Positions 21,049 through 31,292 of a stretch of DNA of 39,037 nucleotides are shown here, piece by piece. The stretch comes from Rhodocyclaceae bacterium (lineage in GTDB: Bacteria > Pseudomonadota > Gammaproteobacteria > Burkholderiales > Rhodocyclaceae), in NCBI GenBank assembly GCA_020445785.1, contig JAGRFZ010000076.1, positions 1-39,037 of the forward strand, read 5' to 3'. Positions within the stretch are counted from its first letter, which is position 1. Each line of letters starts with the position of its first letter. The position numbers were made by a program, and so were the translations under genes. Under the pieces are notes generated by a model that saw only the letters and a list, made by a program, of their open reading frames with translations, did not search any database and was not told where the DNA came from.

Positions 21049-22401
21049 TCAGCCGCGCGTCGCGAGGGCATCGAGCAGGCGCTGGTGGATGCCACCGAAG
21101 CCGCCGTTGCTCATCACCAGCACGCGGTCACCCGGCCTGGCTTCGGCGCTGATGGCGCCGACCAGGCGATCGAGATCGTCTTCGACCCGACTCCGATCGG
21201 CGATCGGCGCGAGCGCCTCCGCGACGTCCCAGGCAATCCCGTTCGCGTAGCAGAAGACCCGGTCCGCGGCGGCCAGGCTGTCGGCCAGGCGCGCCTTCAT
21301 GGTGCCGAGTTTCATCGTGTTGGAACGGGGCTCCAGCACGGCCAGGATTCGCCCCTGCGGCTGCTGGCGGCGCAACGCCTCGATGGTCAGGCCGATCGCG
21401 GTCGGGTGGTGGGCGAAGTCGTCCAGCACCTCGACGCCGCCGACGCAGCCCCGCAACTCGAGCCGTCGTCGGATTCCCTCGAAGCGACCGAGCGCCGCAA
21501 TGGCGTCGGCAGGGCGCACGCCGACGTGGCGGGCAGCGGCGATCGCCGCCAGCGCATTGGCTCGGTTGTGGCGCCCGGGCAAAGGCATGCGGCACTGGCC
21601 GAACACCTCTTCACCGAACCCAAACCAGGCCTGATCGGCCCCGTCGCCTTCGCCGGCGTGCCAGCCGGCCTCGTCTTCGAACCATTCCAATTGCGACCAG
21701 CAGCCGCGCGACACCACCCGCCGCAGGCTCTGTTCACGATGATTGGCGATGATCCGGCCGCCGGCGGGCATGGTCCGCAGCAGATGGTGGAATTGGGTCT
21801 CGATCGCCGCCAGATCTGCAAAGATGTCGGCGTGGTCGAATTCCAGGTTGTTGAGGATTGCGGTACGCGGCCGGTAATGGACGAACTTGGATCGCTTGTC
21901 GCAGAAGGCGGTGTCGTATTCGTCGGCTTCGATGACGAAGAACGGCGTCTCGCCGAGCCGCGCCGAGACGCCGAAGTTGGCCGGCACCCCGCCCACCAGG
22001 TAGCCGGGCGCAAGACCGGCATCTTCCAGCATCCAGGCGAGCATCGAGGTGGTCGTGGTCTTGCCGTGGGTGCCCGCCACGGCCAGCACCCAGCGGCCGG
22101 CAAGCACCGCCTCGGCCAGCCACTGGGGGCCCGACGTATAGGGCAGACCGCGCTCCAGGATTTCCTCGAGCAGCGGGTTACCGCGCGACACCGCATTGCC
22201 GATCACGAACAAGTCGCAGCCGATACCGGCCTGCGCGGCGTCGTAGCCTTCGATCAGCGCGATGCCCTGGGCCTGCAATTGGGTGCTCATCGGCGGATAG
22301 ACATTGGCGTCGCAGCCGGTGACGCGGTGGCCCGCGGCCCTCGCCAGCGACGCCACGCCACCCATGAAAGTGCCGCAGATGCCGAGGATATGGATATGCA
22401 T
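21049..22401 (-). CDS. mpl: UDP-MurNAc:L-Ala-D-Glu-meso-DAP ligase (murein recycling)
   Basis: Mpl reattaches recycled murein tripeptide to UDP-MurNAc. The 450-aa product begins MHIHILGICGTFMGGVASLAR, the Mpl form of the Mur N-terminal loop, with the P-loop [12 protein letters not shown] near 109-120, FVIEADEYDTAFCDKRSKFVHY and NNLEFDHADIF, all typical of Mpl rather than MurC, and DDFAHHPTA in the C-terminal domain. E. coli Mpl is 457 aa. The open frame extends far upstream but ATG 22401 matches the family start. Confidence 0.95.
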   Translation of the reverse strand: MHIHILGICGTFMGGVASLARAAGHRVTGCDANVYPPMSTQLQAQGIALIEGYDAAQAGIGCDLFVIGNAVSRGNPLLEEILERGLPYTSGPQWLAEAVLAGRWVLAVAGTHGKTTTTSMLAWMLEDAGLAPGYLVGGVPANFGVSARLGETPFFVIEADEYDTAFCDKRSKFVHYRPRTAILNNLEFDHADIFADLAAIETQFHHLLRTMPAGGRIIANHREQSLRRVVSRGCWSQLEWFEDEAGWHAGEGDGADQAWFGFGEEVFGQCRMPLPGRHNRANALAAIAAARHVGVRPADAIAALGRFEGIRRRLELRGCVGGVEVLDDFAHHPTAIGLTIEALRRQQPQGRILAVLEPRSNTMKLGTMKARLADSLAAADRVFCYANGIAWDVAEALAPIADRSRVEDDLDRLVGAISAEARPGDRVLVMSNGGFGGIHQRLLDALATRG

Positions 22402-22469
22402 CGGTACTCCGTCGCGGGCCGCCTTGGCGCAGGCGCCGCGCTTTTGCGCGACTCGCGTCGGGCGCTGTG

Positions 22470-22489
22470 TAGAATGGGCGCCAATTCTA
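22470..22489. promoter_or_regulatory. Near-perfect 20-bp palindrome with mirrored TAGAAT boxes
   Basis: Between the divergent mpl and 22513 genes, the 20 bp at 22470-22489 equal their own reverse complement at 18 positions, centred on GGCGCC. Each outer half is TAGAAT, a 4-5 of 6 match to a -10 box for its own strand, so both divergent promoters could overlap here. No good -35 is seen for either. This could be an operator, a shared promoter or both. Confidence 0.5.
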
Positions 22490-22512
22490 AACGATGGCGG
22501 AGAGGTGCCCCG

Positions 22513-23115
22513 ATGAACCACCGCGGCTCGACCCATCGCTTCCACCCTCTGCGCCGGGAAATCGCGGCGCAGGCCGCCCGCATGATGGCTGAGGACGGAA
22601 TCCAGGACTACGGATTCGCCAAGCGCAAGGCGGCCCGCCAGCTCGGCGCCAGCGAAACCGAGGCCCTGCCCACCAACGCCGAAATCGAAGCCGAGCTGCG
22701 CGCCTGGCAGGCCCTCTATCAAGACGAGGAGCATGCCGAACGACTGCAGGAAATGCGTACCGCGGCGGTTTCTCTGATGCGTGAGCTCGACGAATTCCGG
22801 CCCTATCTGACCGGCGGTGTGCTGGACGGTACGGCCGGGCGCTTTTCGCAGATCGACATCGAACTGTTCGCCGACAGCGCCAAGGACGTGGAGATCCACT
22901 TCCTCAACCGCGGTCTGCGCTACGAGCACCGCGAAGTTCGGCGGCAGGGGCCGGACGCGCCCGAGGCGGTGCTCGAATTCGACTGGCGGGAGGTGCCGGT
23001 GCGCGTCGCGATCTATCCCAACCACCTGGAGCGGGTCGCACGCAAGGGATCGGATCGGGCCAGACTCTCCGGCGTCGAGGCCTTGCTGCGTCCGCTGACG
23101 GATCCGGCGGCATGA
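22513..23115 (+). CDS. Conserved protein of unknown function, possible nucleotidyltransferase-like fold
   Basis: The 200-aa product has no signal peptide or membrane segment. It begins MNHRGSTHRFHPLRREIAAQAARM and has MAEDGIQDYGFAKRKAARQLG (about 25-45), NAEIEAELRAWQALYQDEEH, and a central PYLTGGVLDGTAGRFSQIDIELFAD (about 96-120), then a beta-rich end. The GG...SQIDIELF stretch resembles the Gly and Asp-x-Glu arrangement of a minimal nucleotidyltransferase; that is my inference. I recall similar proteobacterial proteins, sometimes mislabelled as MurNAc-alanine ligase because they sit next to mpl. Start supported by GAGAGG seven bases upstream. Confidence 0.75.
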   Translation: MNHRGSTHRFHPLRREIAAQAARMMAEDGIQDYGFAKRKAARQLGASETEALPTNAEIEAELRAWQALYQDEEHAERLQEMRTAAVSLMRELDEFRPYLTGGVLDGTAGRFSQIDIELFADSAKDVEIHFLNRGLRYEHREVRRQGPDAPEAVLEFDWREVPVRVAIYPNHLERVARKGSDRARLSGVEALLRPLTDPAA

Positions 23116-23143
23116 CGCGTACCCCACTGCGGAGCGGCGGCCG

Positions 23144-23734
23144 GTGAGCACCTGGGGCCGCCGGGTCTTCGTCCTGGCATTGCTGGCCGCTGCGGGCTTG
23201 GCCGGCTGGTTCGCCGCCGGCGGACCACCTCCCCTCCCCCTCGCGGGCGAGGACACGGGCGGTGGCGACGTCACCCTCAGCGTCGACCAGTTCTATGCGC
23301 TCAGCTTTGCGGACAGCGACGGCAACCGACAGCGACTGGGACAATGGCGCGACAAGCTGTTGGTCGTGAACTTCTGGGCGACCTGGTGCCCGCCGTGCCG
23401 CAAGGAGATCCCCGATTTCGTCGCCGTCAGCCGGGAATACGCCGACCGCGGCGTTCAGTTCGTCGGCCTCGGGATCGACAACGCGTACAATGTCAGCCGC
23501 TTCGCCGACGAGCAACAGGTCGACTACCCGCTCCTGGTCGCCGGTGCCGGTTCGTTGCCGATCATGTCGGCCCTCGGCAACCCGGCGATGGCCCTGCCCT
23601 ACACGCTGGTGGTCGGCGCAGGCGGCGAGATCCGCTACACCAGGCTCGGACCGATGGACCGCGACGCGCTGAGGAACACGTTGGATCGCCTGCTGAGCCG
23701 GGCAACAGGCGCTTCGAAGCCACAGCCGGGCTAG
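23144..23734 (+). CDS. TlpA-like membrane-anchored thioredoxin, GTG start
   Basis: The 196-aa product has an N-terminal hydrophobic anchor (VFVLALLAAAGLAGWFAAG, about 8-26) and a periplasmic thioredoxin domain of the TlpA/ResA type: VNFWATWCPPCRKEIPDF with the CPPC active site around residues 82-85, and the cis-proline in ALPYTLVVG. It should reduce or exchange disulfides in the periplasm, possibly for cytochrome c maturation; the substrate cannot be inferred here. The GTG follows GGAG by nine bases, 28 bp after the preceding gene. Confidence 0.88.
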   Translation: MSTWGRRVFVLALLAAAGLAGWFAAGGPPPLPLAGEDTGGGDVTLSVDQFYALSFADSDGNRQRLGQWRDKLLVVNFWATWCPPCRKEIPDFVAVSREYADRGVQFVGLGIDNAYNVSRFADEQQVDYPLLVAGAGSLPIMSALGNPAMALPYTLVVGAGGEIRYTRLGPMDRDALRNTLDRLLSRATGASKPQPG

Positions 23735-23736
23735 AC

Positions 23737-23751
23737 AATATGCATCATATT
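23737..23751. repeat. AT-rich hairpin dyad between tlpA-like gene and aroQ
   Basis: AATATG (23737-23742) and CATATT (23746-23751) form a perfect 6-bp inverted repeat around CAT, immediately after the thioredoxin stop. It is AT-rich in a GC-rich setting and lies 19 bp before the aroQ ATG; it may mark a promoter or a binding site. Confidence 0.35.
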
Positions 23752-23770
23752 GCGGCAAACTCCCGCGATC

Positions 23771-24283
23771 ATGCATTCAAGTCGCAAGAAAAAAACCACC
23801 AACAGGTCTACGGCGGACGCCGCTGCAGAAGCCATCGACCAGGCCCGGATCCTCGTCCTGCACGGCCCCAATCTTAATCTGCTGGGCACTCGCGAACCGG
23901 AAGTGTATGGGCGCACCACCCTGGCCGACATCCACACGGCGATGGAAAGCCGGGCGCGGGCATCGGGCGTACAGATCGAATCCTTTCAGAGCAACCACGA
24001 AGGGCAGTTGATCGATCGCGTCCAGGCCGCCGCGGCCGAGGACGTGGACTTCATCATCATCAACCCCGGCGGCTACACCCATACCAGCGTGGCGTTGCGC
24101 GACGCCCTGGCCGGGGTCGCAATTCCGTTCGTCGAAGTGCACTTGTCGAACATCCACGCCCGCGAAGCGTTCCGCCGGCATTCCTATTTTTCGGATCAGG
24201 CGATCGGCGTGATCTGCGGGCTCGGAGCCCATGGCTACATGGCGGCGCTCGATTACGTGCTCGCCCAATTCAACAGCGAATGA
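23771..24283 (+). CDS. aroQ: 3-dehydroquinate dehydratase type II, with N-terminal extension
   Basis: AroQ dehydrates 3-dehydroquinate in the shikimate pathway. The domain is complete: [21 protein letters not shown], with the lid Tyr in [60 protein letters not shown] with the catalytic His. The 170-aa product is about 20 residues longer than usual because no start codon exists at the normal position; the extra stretch ([20 protein letters not shown]) is basic and then Ala-rich. The ATG at 23771 has a poor ribosome site, and a TTG at 23750 is also possible. Confidence 0.93.
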   Translation: MHSSRKKKTTNRSTADAAAEAIDQARILVLHGPNLNLLGTREPEVYGRTTLADIHTAMESRARASGVQIESFQSNHEGQLIDRVQAAAAEDVDFIIINPGGYTHTSVALRDALAGVAIPFVEVHLSNIHAREAFRRHSYFSDQAIGVICGLGAHGYMAALDYVLAQFNSE

Positions 24284-24327
24284 CACCCAGTGCCCTGGGG
24301 CACGGCAAAAACTCCTGGAGAACCTCA

Positions 24328-24783
24328 ATGGATCTGCGCAAGCTGAAGAAACTCATCGACCTGGTGCAGGAATCGGGCATTTCGGAGCTCGAAGTCACCG
24401 AAGGCGAAGAAAAAGTGCGCATCGCCAAGCACCAGGCCCAGCCCGCAGTCATGGCGTCGTCGCCTGCCATGCTTCACGCAGCGCCCGCTGCGCTGGGTCC
24501 GGCCACCGCAGTGCCCGAGCCGGCACCGGCCGAAGATGCACTGCCCGAAGGTCATGTCGTCACCTCGCCGATGGTCGGCACCTTCTACCGCGCTTCCGCC
24601 CCGGGCGAGGCCCCCTTCGTCGAGATCGGCGACTCGGTGACGGTGGGCGCGGCCCTCGGCATCATCGAAGCGATGAAGCTGATGAACGAGATCGATTCGG
24701 ACGCCGCCGGGGCGGTCAAGGCGATCCTCGTCGAGAACGGGCAACCGGTCGAATACGGCCAACCGCTGTTCGTGATCGGCTGA
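24328..24783 (+). CDS. accB: Biotin carboxyl carrier protein of acetyl-CoA carboxylase
   Basis: AccB carries CO2 on biotin between the carboxylase AccC and the AccAD transferase, supplying malonyl-CoA for fatty acid synthesis. The 151-aa product begins [23 protein letters not shown], has an Ala/Pro linker (about 38-73) and a C-terminal biotinyl domain with EAMKLMN; the biotinylated residue is Lys117. [13 protein letters not shown] marks the start of the domain. GGAG lies seven bases before the ATG. Overlap of function with accC, ten bases downstream, supports one operon. Confidence 0.97.
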   Translation: MDLRKLKKLIDLVQESGISELEVTEGEEKVRIAKHQAQPAVMASSPAMLHAAPAALGPATAVPEPAPAEDALPEGHVVTSPMVGTFYRASAPGEAPFVEIGDSVTVGAALGIIEAMKLMNEIDSDAAGAVKAILVENGQPVEYGQPLFVIG

Positions 24784-24793
24784 GCGCGCGGCC

Positions 24794-26155
24794 ATGTTCG
24801 AAAAGATCCTGATCGCCAACCGGGGGGAGATCGCGCTGCGCGTACTGCGTGCCTGCCGGGAACTCGGCATCCGCACCGTCGCCGTGCATTCGGTGGCGGA
24901 CACCGAGGCCAAGTACGTCAAGCTCGCCGACGAATCCGTGTGCATCGGACCCGCGCCGTCGGCCAAGAGCTACCTCAACGTACCGTCGATCATCGCGGCG
25001 GCCGAGGTCACCGACTCCGAGGCCATCCACCCAGGCTACGGCTTTCTCTCGGAAAACGCGGACTTCGCCGAGCGGGTCGAGCAATCGGGCTTCGTCTTCA
25101 TCGGCCCGCGGGCCGAGACCATTCGCCTGATGGGTGACAAGGTCTCGGCGAAGGACGCGATGAAGACGGCGGGAGTTCCGTGCGTCCCCGGCTCGGACGG
25201 TGCGCTGCCCGACGACCCGAAGGAGATCATGCGCATCGCCAATGCCATCGGCTATCCGGTCATCGTCAAGGCCGCCGGTGGTGGCGGCGGACGCGGCATG
25301 CGTGTCGTGCATACGGCGGCGGCGCTGCTCAATGCGGTGACGACGACCCGGGCGGAAGCCGAGGCGGCATTCGGAAACCCGGTCCTGTACATGGAGAAAT
25401 ACCTCGAAAACCCGCGCCACATCGAGATCCAGGTCCTGGCCGACGAGCATGGCAACGCGGTCCATCTGGGTGAGCGCGACTGCTCGATGCAGCGACGCCA
25501 TCAGAAGGTGATCGAGGAGGCGCCGGCGCCCGGAATCGACCGCAAGGTCATTGCCAAGATCGGCGAACGTTGCGCCGAGGCCTGCCGCAAGATCGGTTAC
25601 CGCGGCGCGGGAACCTTCGAGTTCCTGTTCGAAGGCGGCGAGTTCTATTTCATCGAGATGAACACCCGCGTCCAGGTCGAACATCCGGTCACCGAGTTGA
25701 TCACCGGCGTGGACATCGTCCAGGCCCAGGTGCGCATCGCCGCCGGCGAAAAGCTGTGGCTGAAGCAGAAGGACATCGCCTTTCGCGGCCACGCCATCGA
25801 GTGCCGGATCAATGCCGAGGACCCGTTCCGATTCACGCCGAGCCCGGGACGGATCACCAACTGGCACGTACCTGGCGGCCCGGGCATTCGGGTCGACTCC
25901 CATGCCTACAACGGCTACACGGTACCCCAGTATTACGACTCCATGATCGGCAAGCTGATTGCCGCCGGCGACAGCCGCGAGCAAGCCGTTCGCCGCATGC
26001 GCATTGCACTGTCCGAGATGGTGATCGAGGGCATCAAGTCGAACATCCGCCTGCATCAGGAGCTGATGCAGGATGCCGGCTTCGTCTCCGGCGGCGCCAG
26101 CATCCACTACCTGGAGAAGAAGCTGGAAAGCCAGCCTGGTGACGGCCGGGACTGA
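24794..26155 (+). CDS. accC: Biotin carboxylase subunit of acetyl-CoA carboxylase
   Basis: AccC carboxylates the biotin of AccB using ATP and bicarbonate. The 453-aa product begins [21 protein letters not shown], has [15 protein letters not shown], the glycine-rich ATP loop [12 protein letters not shown] (about 159-170), the ATP-grasp [47 protein letters not shown] and the C-terminal [11 protein letters not shown]. Length matches E. coli AccC (449 aa). prmA starts 4 bases after its stop. Confidence 0.98.
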   Translation: MFEKILIANRGEIALRVLRACRELGIRTVAVHSVADTEAKYVKLADESVCIGPAPSAKSYLNVPSIIAAAEVTDSEAIHPGYGFLSENADFAERVEQSGFVFIGPRAETIRLMGDKVSAKDAMKTAGVPCVPGSDGALPDDPKEIMRIANAIGYPVIVKAAGGGGGRGMRVVHTAAALLNAVTTTRAEAEAAFGNPVLYMEKYLENPRHIEIQVLADEHGNAVHLGERDCSMQRRHQKVIEEAPAPGIDRKVIAKIGERCAEACRKIGYRGAGTFEFLFEGGEFYFIEMNTRVQVEHPVTELITGVDIVQAQVRIAAGEKLWLKQKDIAFRGHAIECRINAEDPFRFTPSPGRITNWHVPGGPGIRVDSHAYNGYTVPQYYDSMIGKLIAAGDSREQAVRRMRIALSEMVIEGIKSNIRLHQELMQDAGFVSGGASIHYLEKKLESQPGDGRD

Positions 26156-26159
26156 GACG

Positions 26160-27040
26160 ATGTGGCTGTCGCTGATCGTTCTCGCCGATGCGACGCGGGC
26201 GGAAGCCCTTTCCGACGCACTGCTCGATCATGGCGCACTGACCGTCAGCATCGAGGACGCGGACGCCGGCACCGACGCCGAGCGCCCGCAGTTCGGCGAG
26301 CCCGGCAGCGAACCCGCCGCGCTGTGGGACCACAGCCGGCTGGTGGCGCTGTTCGACCGGGGCGACGATCCGGCAGCAGCGCTGGCCGACGCCGCGCAGC
26401 AGGCCGGCTACGCCCGGCTGCCGGCATTTCGCATCGAGGAATTGGCCGAGCAGGACTGGATCCGCCTCAGCCAGGACCAGTTCGAGCCGATTCACATCGG
26501 CGGGCCACTATGGATCGTGCCGACCTGGCATCAGCCACCCGAGGCGGATGCGATCAACATCCGGCTCGACCCCGGCATGGCCTTCGGCACCGGCAGCCAC
26601 CCGACCACGCGACTCTGCCTGCAATGGCTGCAGCGCGAAATCGGCCGGCAATCGCAGGTACTCGACTACGGCTGCGGCTCCGGCATCCTCGGCATTGCCG
26701 CGGCACGCCTCGGCGCGCAGCGCGTGGTCGGCGTCGACATCGATCCCAAGGCGATCGACGCGGCGCGTGAGAATGCCGCGGCCAACGCGGTCACGATGGC
26801 GCTGCAGCAGGCCGACCAGCCGCTGCCCGGCCAATTCGACGTCGTCGTTGCCAACATCCTGACCAATCCGCTGTGCGCGCTGGCCCCGGCGATCTCCGCC
26901 ACCGTCGCCGCGGGCGGCAAGCTGGCCCTGTCCGGCGTGCTCGAGGGCCAGGCGCCCCGGGTGATCGACGCCTACGCGCCGTGGATCCGCCTGACGGTAG
27001 GTGACGAGGCGGATGGCTGGGTGCGCCTGGAGGGCCAGCG

Positions 27041-27044
<4 letters not shown>
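26160..27044 (+). CDS. prmA: Ribosomal protein L11 methyltransferase
   Basis: PrmA trimethylates ribosomal protein L11. The 294-aa product (E. coli: 293) starts MWLSLIVLADATRAEALSDALL, with an N-terminal substrate-recognition domain and a class I SAM domain: LDPGMAFGTGSHPTTRLCL, VLDYGCGSGILGIAAARLGA, VDIDPKAI and the post-motif VVANILTNPLCALAP. The ATG at 26160 lies 4 bases past the accC stop; the end overlaps the next gene (ATGA). Confidence 0.96.
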
Positions 27045-28489
<1,445 letters not shown>

Positions 28490-28505
28490 CCCCGTGCGGC
28501 CGTGG

Positions 28506-28979
28506 TCAGCGCGAAACCCGCGTCGTGCCGCGGCCGTCGAGCACGCGTACGCGCTCGCCGAGTCGGAAGTTTTCACCGCCGTCCTCCTGGACCACGGCGA
28601 TGTACTGACCGCTGTCGAGCTTGACCGTGACTTCGACCCCGGCGCGTCGCGTGGTGCTGTCCTCGATCGCCGCACCCGCCATGCCCCCCGCCACCGCACC
28701 GATCACGGCGGCGATCGCCGAACCACGTCCGCCACCGACGGTGCTGCCGGCGATGCCGCCGACTGCCGCACCGGACATCGTGCCGACACCGGATTCGGTC
28801 CCCTCGAGCTTGACCGGGCGAACCGTCGTGACTTCCCCAAAGCGCACCGACATGACGCCGCGGGCTTCGCTACGTTCGTAGCTGCCCCCGCCGAGGTCCG
28901 AAGCGCAGCCCGCAATCAGCGAGAGCACCAGCACCGACAGCAGCGAAGCGATGCCGGCGCTCAATTTCTCGATCACCAT
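28506..28979 (-). CDS. Glycine-zipper outer-membrane lipoprotein (SlyB-like)
   Basis: The 157-aa product has a signal peptide with lipobox LIAGC (Cys near 25), a glycine-zipper double-helix segment (GTMSGAAVGGIAGSTVGGGRGSA, then AVIGAVAGGMAGAAIED) and a C-terminal beta-like stretch (VEVTVKLDSGQYIAVVQEDGG...VRVLDG). This is the layout of SlyB/PcP-type lipoproteins that stabilise the outer membrane. The ATG at 28979 overlaps the end of the upstream kinase gene by 7 bp and follows GGAG by seven bases, so it is coupled to it. Confidence 0.85.
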   Translation of the reverse strand: MVIEKLSAGIASLLSVLVLSLIAGCASDLGGGSYERSEARGVMSVRFGEVTTVRPVKLEGTESGVGTMSGAAVGGIAGSTVGGGRGSAIAAVIGAVAGGMAGAAIEDSTTRRAGVEVTVKLDSGQYIAVVQEDGGENFRLGERVRVLDGRGTTRVSR

Positions 28980-29908
28980 GGCGATTCTCCAAATGCTGCC
29001 GCGTAGCGAGCAGCAATGTCGTCCCTCGTCGGGACATGATTCTGACCGCCCCGGTGGGCGATCTTGATCGACCCCATGACCGCCGCCAGCCGAGCCGCAC
29101 GGACCAGCGGCATGCCGTTGGCGATTCCATACAGCAGCCCGCCCCGATAAGCGTCGCCGCAGCCGGTCGGATCGACGACCGTCTCAGCTTCGACACAGGG
29201 AATGGGAATACATTCGCCATCGACGAAGATGTCGGAGCCCTCACCGCCGCGGGTCACGACGAGACCGTCCACCAGCTTGGCGATCGCCTCCAGCGAAAGG
29301 CCTGTCCGGTCGCACAGCATGCGCGCCTCGTAATCATTCACCGCGCAGTAGGTCGCCATGCGCAGGCAACCGAGAAGTTCCTCGCCGGAGAACATCGGCA
29401 GCCCCTGACCCGGGTCGAACACGAACGGAATGCCCGCCGCGGCGAAGTCGCGGCAGTGCTCCAGCATGCCGTCACGCCCGTCCGGCGCGACGATCCCCAG
29501 CCGGATCGCACCGGCATCGGCGACGCGATTGCGGTGCGAGTGGCTCATCGCGCCCGGGTGAAATGCGGTGATCTGGTTGTCGTCGAGATCCGTCGTGATG
29601 AAGGCCTGCGCGGTGAATGTACCTTCGATACGACGCACATGGTCGAGGCTCAGGCCGAGTGCATCGAGACGTTCCAGATAGGGCCCTGCGTCGTCGCCGA
29701 CGGTGGCCATGATGCGCGGCTCCCCGCCGAGCAGTTTGAGGTTGTAGGCAATGTTGCCCGCACACCCGCCGAACTCCCGGCGCATGTCGGGCACCAGAAA
29801 CGCAACGTTCAGGATGTGGATCTGCTCGGGCAGGATATGATCGCGAAAGCGGTCGCCGAACACCATGATCGTGTCGAAGGCGAGCGAACCACAGACGAGG
29901 ACGGTCAT
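28973..29908 (-). CDS. PfkB-family (ribokinase/adenosine kinase-like) sugar or nucleoside kinase
   Basis: The 311-aa product starts MTVLVCGSLAFDTIMVFGDRF and has the PfkB signature 1 region (FGGCAGNIAYNLKLLGG, about 47-63), substrate lid residues, and the anion-hole motif DPTGCGDAYRGGLLYG with catalytic Asp near residue 250. It phosphorylates a sugar or nucleoside hydroxyl with ATP; the substrate is not decidable from sequence alone, though this subgroup is often called adenosine kinase-like. The ATG at 29908 follows AGGA by six bases. It is divergent from sixA. Confidence 0.88.
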   Translation of the reverse strand: MTVLVCGSLAFDTIMVFGDRFRDHILPEQIHILNVAFLVPDMRREFGGCAGNIAYNLKLLGGEPRIMATVGDDAGPYLERLDALGLSLDHVRRIEGTFTAQAFITTDLDDNQITAFHPGAMSHSHRNRVADAGAIRLGIVAPDGRDGMLEHCRDFAAAGIPFVFDPGQGLPMFSGEELLGCLRMATYCAVNDYEARMLCDRTGLSLEAIAKLVDGLVVTRGGEGSDIFVDGECIPIPCVEAETVVDPTGCGDAYRGGLLYGIANGMPLVRAARLAAVMGSIKIAHRGGQNHVPTRDDIAARYAAAFGESPW

Positions 29909-29934
29909 CGGGCTTCCTGTTGGCAAAGCTCGAC

Positions 29935-29940
29935 ATTATA
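29935..29940 (-). promoter_or_regulatory. Probable -10 box for the kinase/lipoprotein operon
   Basis: A perfect TATAAT on the minus strand lies 27 bp upstream of the kinase ATG in an otherwise GC-rich intergenic region. No clear -35 at 16-18 bp, so the call rests on the -10 alone. Confidence 0.4.
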
Positions 29941-30049
29941 TTGGCCTATCCTTGGGTGTGCGGCGTGCCAGCGGAGGTAAGCATTTGCAAGAAGCTCGCC
30001 GGAGCGGCACCGCGCCAGGCCGGACTACCCGCGCACGCTGGAGGAGACC

Positions 30050-30502
30050 ATGGAATTACTGCTTTGGCGCCACGCCGAGGCGATCGACGGCACGCCGGAC
30101 GCCGAACGGCCCTTGAGTGATCGCGGCCATCGGCAGGCACGGCGGATGGCCGCCTGGCTCGAACGCAACCAACCGGACGCGTTGCAGGTGATCGCGAGCC
30201 CCGCCCTGCGCACGCGCATGACCGCGGACGCACTGACCCGTGACTATCGCGTCGATGAGCGCCTCGGCACCGCCGCGTCGGCCGCCGACCTCATGGCCGC
30301 GGCCGGCTGGCCCCACGGCACGGGTGCGGTCTTGATCGTCGGCCACCAGCCCACGCTGGGAGAGCTCGCCGCACTGCTGCTTACGGGCGAGCCGTCGGGC
30401 TGGTCGGTCAAGAAGGGCGCCTTGTGGTGGTTTCGCAGCCGGATCCGCGATCACCGGACCGAGGTCGTACTGCGTGCCGTGCTCCCGGCCGAACTGTGCT
30501 GA
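30050..30502 (+). CDS. sixA: Phosphohistidine phosphatase SixA
   Basis: SixA is a small histidine phosphatase that removes phosphate from His residues, for example in phosphorelay or PTSNtr proteins. The 150-aa product starts MELLLWRHAEAID with the catalytic RH motif (Arg7, His8), has VIASPALRTRMTADAL and the second catalytic His in LIVGHQPTLGELAALL. The ATG is preceded by GGAGGAGACC, a strong ribosome site. A link to nitrogen PTS control is possible but not shown here. Confidence 0.92.
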   Translation: MELLLWRHAEAIDGTPDAERPLSDRGHRQARRMAAWLERNQPDALQVIASPALRTRMTADALTRDYRVDERLGTAASAADLMAAAGWPHGTGAVLIVGHQPTLGELAALLLTGEPSGWSVKKGALWWFRSRIRDHRTEVVLRAVLPAELC

Positions 30503-30642
30503 GCGCTCCAGTCACGGCCAATCCGAACTTCCCGGTGCGAGATGCGGCGTTGCATCGGCAAGGCGACCATACGGTGGCGGCTGGACTCCTGCTGGGCATA
30601 TCATCTGCGGTTACAACCCGCCCGGACAGAGGAGAGACCACC

Positions 30643-31074
30643 ATGCACCGCGCCATTTCCGAGATCGTCGAAGGCCAGTCCGTCATCACCGCCAAACCGA
30701 CCGACACCGTACTGTCCGCGGCCGAACGGATGAAGGAGCAAAGCATCGGTGCGATGCTGGTGGTCGAAGGTGACCAGTTGGTCGGCATCTTCACCGAGCG
30801 CGATGCCCTCTATCGCGTGCTGGCGGCCGGCGCCGATCCGGCAGCGGTCACGTTGTCCGAGGTGATGACCCCGAATCCGCAGACCATCGACGGCGACAAG
30901 CCGTTCCGCAACGCACTGCACCTGATGTACGAAAACGGCTACCGCCACGTTCCGGTGGTCGAGGAGGGACGCCCGGTGGGCATCGTCTCGGCCCGCGACG
31001 CGCTCGGTAGCGACCTGATGGAATTCGAATCCGACCTCGAGATCCGCGAGAACATTTCCGAGATCCTCGGCTAG
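30643..31074 (+). CDS. Two-CBS-domain protein
   Basis: The 143-aa product is a stand-alone CBS pair (Bateman module): CBS1 (VITAKPTDTVLSAAERMKEQSIGAMLVV...GIFTERDALYRVL) and CBS2 (VMTPNPQTIDGDKPFRNALHLM...RHVPVV...GIVSARDALG). Such proteins bind adenine nucleotides and act as energy or ligand sensors; the partner is unknown. The ATG at 30643 follows GGAGAG. A long frame open upstream is not used because the motif starts here. Confidence 0.92.
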   Translation: MHRAISEIVEGQSVITAKPTDTVLSAAERMKEQSIGAMLVVEGDQLVGIFTERDALYRVLAAGADPAAVTLSEVMTPNPQTIDGDKPFRNALHLMYENGYRHVPVVEEGRPVGIVSARDALGSDLMEFESDLEIRENISEILG

Positions 31075-31157
31075 ATCTTTCCCGCCGTGGGGCGGGGAAG
31101 CAGATCGCGTGTCGGCTCGAGCCTCTCGGTCCCGGCCACCGGCGCGGCGCCTCTCGT

Positions 31158-31179
31158 GACGACCGCCGCACCGGTCGTC
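31158..31179 (+). terminator. Possible terminator hairpin after the CBS gene
   Basis: Perfect 8-bp arms GACGACCG and CGGTCGTC around a 6-nt loop, followed by a pyrimidine-rich stretch with CTTTCTTT about 13 bases on. The T-run is not immediate, so intrinsic termination is uncertain. Confidence 0.3.
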
Positions 31180-31263
31180 TCCTACCGCCTTTCTTTCCGC
31201 CCCGGGACGCATCCCCGACGCCTGGTCTCCTCGCGCCCCGCTGCGGCTGAGCGCACCGACGAT

Positions 31264-31292
31264 CTCGGCCGGCCGGCGACGTTCCGGCCGAG
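31264..31292. repeat. 9-bp inverted repeat
   Basis: CTCGGCCGG (31264-31272) and CCGGCCGAG (31284-31292) are perfect inverted copies with an 11-nt loop, about 100 bp before the small secreted protein gene. Function unknown. Confidence 0.6.

Noticed and set aside
22513..23115. YjgA/DarP (DUF615) as identity for this gene
   Set aside because: The sequence lacks the DUF615 pattern as I know it and has a different motif set; left as unknown function.
30550..30602. Sigma70 promoter for the CBS gene (TTGCAT and CATATC)
   Set aside because: Spacing does not fit any allowed -35/-10 distance.
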